DNA from: Rhodospirillales bacterium
GTDB taxonomy: Bacteria > Pseudomonadota > Alphaproteobacteria > Acetobacterales > Acetobacteraceae
DNA length: 8,356 bases
Assembly: GCA_028866445.1 (NCBI GenBank)
Contig: JAGWIE010000049.1
Location: 1-8,356, forward strand
Direction of reading: 5' to 3'
Shown: positions 6,712-8,356 of the stretch, in pieces
Layout of the letters: each line of letters starts with the position of its first letter
How positions within the stretch are numbered: position 1 is the first letter of the stretch
The notes under the pieces: model-generated
Database searches by the model: none
The model's input: the letters and a program-made list of their open reading frames with translations, nothing else
What the model was told of the DNA's origin: nothing
Position numbers and translations under genes: made by a program

Positions 6712-6890
6712 CGCAGAATAACGCCGAGGCCCTTCACGGGCAGCCAGACGAAGACGGCGAAAAGCGCATCAAGCTTCACGAACTGCCAAAGGTCGCTGGC
6801 AGGCGGATGATAAAGCGCAACCAGCGCTAAATCGATCCACGCGGCCCCCAGAAAACAGAACGCATCCCACCTGGTCGGAGAATAATTCAT
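6708..6890 (-). CDS. Possible small two-helix membrane protein, antisense to the late operon
   Basis: An open frame of 60 residues on the - strand from ATG (6890-6888) to TAG (6710-6708). It exactly fills the gap between two + strand genes: its stop overlaps the + stop in CTAG and its start overlaps the + start in CATG. It reads as a membrane protein: short polar N-terminus (MNYSPTRWD), hydrophobic segment about 10-27 with an internal Asp20, a loop with PPASDLW, a second hydrophobic segment about 40-59 and a final Arg. Of its 60 sense codons 41 end in G or C and only one in A, as expected for real genes here. Against it: no good Shine-Dalgarno (GAGG only two bases from the ATG), no visible promoter, opposite orientation. 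A TTG start at 6926 would add 12 residues. I do not recognise a family. It could be a moron-type gene, a holin-like protein or chance. Confidence 0.48.
   Translation of the reverse strand: MNYSPTRWDAFCFLGAAWIDLALVALYHPPASDLWQFVKLDALFAVFVWLPVKGLGVILR
6877..6880 (+). promoter_or_regulatory. Ribosome binding site of the collar/fibre gene
   Basis: GGAG eight bases before the ATG at 6889. This is a well-placed Shine-Dalgarno and fixes the start of the fibre gene at this ATG, which shares CATG with the start of the - strand ORF. Confidence 0.7.
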
Positions 6891-8001
6891 GGCCTCGACA
6901 ATCGGCGCGATTTTGCCGAAAGGCAAGACGCAATTTCTTGATGGAAACGGGGCGCCGCTGGCTGGCGGCAGCGTCTCGTTTTACATCCCCGGCACCACGA
7001 CGCAGCTTGCCACCTACCAAGACCAAGCTTTGAGCGTCGAAAACACGAATCCAGTCATTCTGGACGCTAATGGCGAGGCGCTTATCTGGGGCTTCGGCTC
7101 GTTTCGCCAAGTCGTTCAGGATGTGAACGGAAATACCATATGGGATGAGGTGGTTAGCACCCCATCAGTAACAGTTCTGGCGACGGATGGCGGTGTGGCA
7201 AATGCGCTTTCGGTTACCGTGAACGGCTTGGCATCACTCTTCGCCGGCCTGGTTCTTGTCGCAATTCCGGCAGCCTCCAATACCGGCGCTTCGACTATCA
7301 CTGTAAACGGATTGGCCGCTGCGAATATCACCATCGGGTCAACGAATCTTGTTGCCGGCGCGTTGGCTGCAGGCGTTGCGGCGCAGATGATCTATGACGG
7401 AACAAATTTCCAGCTCATCAATCCCCAGGCGCCTCCGACAAGCAATGCGCCGGGCGACATCAAGGCCATCGCCGGTAATACGGCACCGACCGGCTGGGAT
7501 TTCTGCATCGGAAAAACGTACAGCCGCGTCACGAACTCGGCCCTGTTTGCTGCCATCGGAACACTTTGGGGTGCGGGTGATGGATCAACGACATTCCTGG
7601 GGCCTGACTTCCGGGGGCGTACGCTCTTTGCTGATGACGCCATGGGCGGAACCGCAGCGAATAGGCTGACAAGCGCGTCTCTTGGAACGGGCGTAAGTGC
7701 AACGGTTGGTGTCACGGGAGGCAACGAAAACACGCAGGCGCATGGTCATGGCGCAACCAGCTCCGCCACCGATCCGGGGCATGTGCACGCCGACACGCAA
7801 GATAACAATATCACCACCGGCACAAGCGCCTCCGGGCCGCTCTCGACGACAGGCGCTCCCGGAACCACGCAAAGCGGCAACATCCAGCGCGCCTACACCG
7901 GCATCACCGTGGCCACCACAATAGACTCATACGGATCAGGCAACAGCCAGAATCTGCCCCCTGCCGCTATCATCAATTGGATCATGTATGTGGGGGGCTA
8001 A
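6889..8001 (+). CDS. Tail fibre protein with phage tail collar domain
   Basis: 370 residues. The N-terminal 90 residues (LPKGKTQFLDGNGAPLAGG, FYIPGTTTQLATYQDQA, TNPVILDANGEA, FRQVVQDVNGN) are a module I know from the start of many phage and prophage tail fibres, probably the virion attachment end. Residues about 100-180 are a beta-rich linker with two copies of TVNGLA and a YDGTNFQLINP close. Residues about 188-262 match the phage tail collar domain: PGDIKAIAGNTAPTGWDFC, FAAIGTLWGAGDG, FLGPDFRGRT. Behind it lie two H-x-H motifs (His285/287 in AHGHG, His298/300 in GHVH). Similar histidines bind metal along the fibre axis in T4 gp12-type trimers, as known from that family. It ends with NLPPAAIINWIMYVGG, a typical collar-protein finish. 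It should be a trimeric fibre for host contact. Confidence 0.87.
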   Translation: MASTIGAILPKGKTQFLDGNGAPLAGGSVSFYIPGTTTQLATYQDQALSVENTNPVILDANGEALIWGFGSFRQVVQDVNGNTIWDEVVSTPSVTVLATDGGVANALSVTVNGLASLFAGLVLVAIPAASNTGASTITVNGLAAANITIGSTNLVAGALAAGVAAQMIYDGTNFQLINPQAPPTSNAPGDIKAIAGNTAPTGWDFCIGKTYSRVTNSALFAAIGTLWGAGDGSTTFLGPDFRGRTLFADDAMGGTAANRLTSASLGTGVSATVGVTGGNENTQAHGHGATSSATDPGHVHADTQDNNITTGTSASGPLSTTGAPGTTQSGNIQRAYTGITVATTIDSYGSGNSQNLPPAAIINWIMYVGG

Positions 8002-8004
8002 AAA

Positions 8005-8199
8005 ATGACAGATGTTGAAAACATCAAATTTTCGACAGAAGAAATCACAACGCTTAAAGAAATAGCCGCCAATGTAACCGTGGGCCGCAAACTGTGGAAA
8101 TTTCTATATGTGTTGGGTAAATTTGTAGGGGCAATTGCTGCCATTGCGGCTGCCTTAGCCACGGTTTGGGCCATCGCCACCGGAAAGCCAGTCCGGTGA
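8005..8199 (+). CDS. Small single-span membrane protein, holin-like candidate
   Basis: 64 residues, starting three bases after the fibre gene stop. A G run (7992-7997) inside the end of that gene is the only Shine-Dalgarno candidate. Residues 1-30 are charged and probably helical (STEEITTLKEIAANVTVGRK). Residues about 33-58 are hydrophobic, with Ala/Ile repeats (VGAIAAIAAALATVWAIA), followed by the short basic tail GKPVR. The gene is lower in GC than its neighbours. One membrane span, small size and location after the tail fibre fit a holin or a lysis accessory protein, but no family is recognised, so this is inference. The TGA at 8197-8199 overlaps the next start (GTGA). A - strand frame over the same bases has no support. 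Confidence 0.68.
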   Translation: MTDVENIKFSTEEITTLKEIAANVTVGRKLWKFLYVLGKFVGAIAAIAAALATVWAIATGKPVR

Positions 8200-8356
8200 G
8201 CGCCTATCGCCGTTTCAATGAATGGTTGGCGCTCAAAATAACTGCCGCCGTTTCGACCATGACGTGCGCTTATCTGTTTGCGCTTCTCGCGTGTGTAAGT
8301 CTGCCAGAAGCCATCCATGGTGGCGCGGCAACGCTTATCTCCTGGATTGCACAAAC
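8196..8356 (+). CDS. Small membrane protein of the phage late region (3' end missing)
   Basis: The frame opens with GTG at 8196, overlapping the previous stop (GTGA), with GGAAAG at 8182-8187 as a weak Shine-Dalgarno. It runs open to the window end: 53 full codons plus part of one. It reads RRFNEWLALKIT, then STMTCAYLFALLACVSLPEA, then LISWIAQT. I recognise this as a common unnamed phage and bacterial membrane protein with the pattern F-x-x-W-L-A-x-x-I-T, T-M-W-C-A-Y-x-F-A, S-L-P, and [IV]-x-W-[IL]-A-Q-T, normally continuing into a second hydrophobic helix after AQT. Here the usual Trp before Cys is Thr. The first membrane span is about residues 18-37. Its function is not known to me; its place next to a holin-like gene hints at lysis or membrane modification. 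Confidence 0.75.
   Translation, partial: MSAYRRFNEWLALKITAAVSTMTCAYLFALLACVSLPEAIHGGAATLISWIAQ

Noticed and set aside
6714..6827. + strand open frame in the gap reading NAEALHGQPDEDGEK, ending at a TAA
   Set aside because: There is no start codon with a ribosome site ahead of it, and it is antisense to the better-supported membrane ORF.
7998..8354. - strand open frame of 118 residues over the two small membrane genes
   Set aside because: The + strand genes show membrane spans, a GTGA coupling and a recognisable family pattern; the antisense product has no coherent features.
1..8356. Defence system, CRISPR array, tRNA, insertion sequence or attachment site
   Set aside because: I looked on both strands and saw no periodic direct repeats, cloverleaf, transposase motif or terminal inverted repeats; the coding content is explained by phage late genes.

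Overview
The window is a stretch of the late (virion structural) region of a short-tailed, podovirus-like bacteriophage or prophage. This rests on a recognisable set of genes: a DNA-transfer/ejection protein block whose last member starts with a lytic transglycosylase domain, a tail fibre protein with a collar domain, several small beta-rich tail-appendage proteins, and small membrane proteins of a likely lysis region. GC content is moderate to high and A-ending codons are scarce, which fits a proteobacterial host, perhaps an alphaproteobacterium. That host assignment is inference. Nothing here (integrase, att site, host gene) tells a free phage from a prophage.

Layout. All genes except one lie on the + strand and are tightly packed. 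2-1088: the 3' end of a beta-rich structural protein, an 82-residue protein built of three 17-residue repeats, and a 149-residue protein that appears to join an Ig-like fold to a tail-hub (P22 gp10-like) C-terminal motif. These are chained by stop/start overlaps. 1085-2299: a 404-residue tail protein with a repeat-rich stalk and a C-terminal jelly-roll-like domain in noticeably lower-GC DNA, a candidate receptor-binding part. 2353-6711: three ejection/internal virion proteins in a row (228, 492 and 726 residues). The last has an N-terminal SLT transglycosylase domain and Gly/Ala-rich hydrophobic stretches, as expected of a protein that crosses the cell envelope during infection. 6889-8001: a tail fibre/collar protein with two H-x-H motifs. 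8005-8356: two small membrane proteins (the second cut by the window end), overlapping by GTGA, which probably open the lysis region.

The exception is a 60-residue two-helix membrane ORF on the - strand. It exactly fills the only sizeable gap (6712-6888): its stop overlaps the stop of the transglycosylase gene (CTAG) and its start overlaps the start of the collar gene (CATG). It is the most unusual object in the window, though not proven to be a gene.

How the genes work together: the appendage, tail-hub-like and fibre proteins would build the short tail and bind the host surface. The three ejection proteins would leave the capsid ahead of the DNA, open the peptidoglycan and line a conduit. 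The small membrane proteins would act at the end of the cycle. I see no tRNA, CRISPR array, insertion sequence, attachment site, defence system or convincing promoter. No stretch of more than 300 bases lacks a gene.
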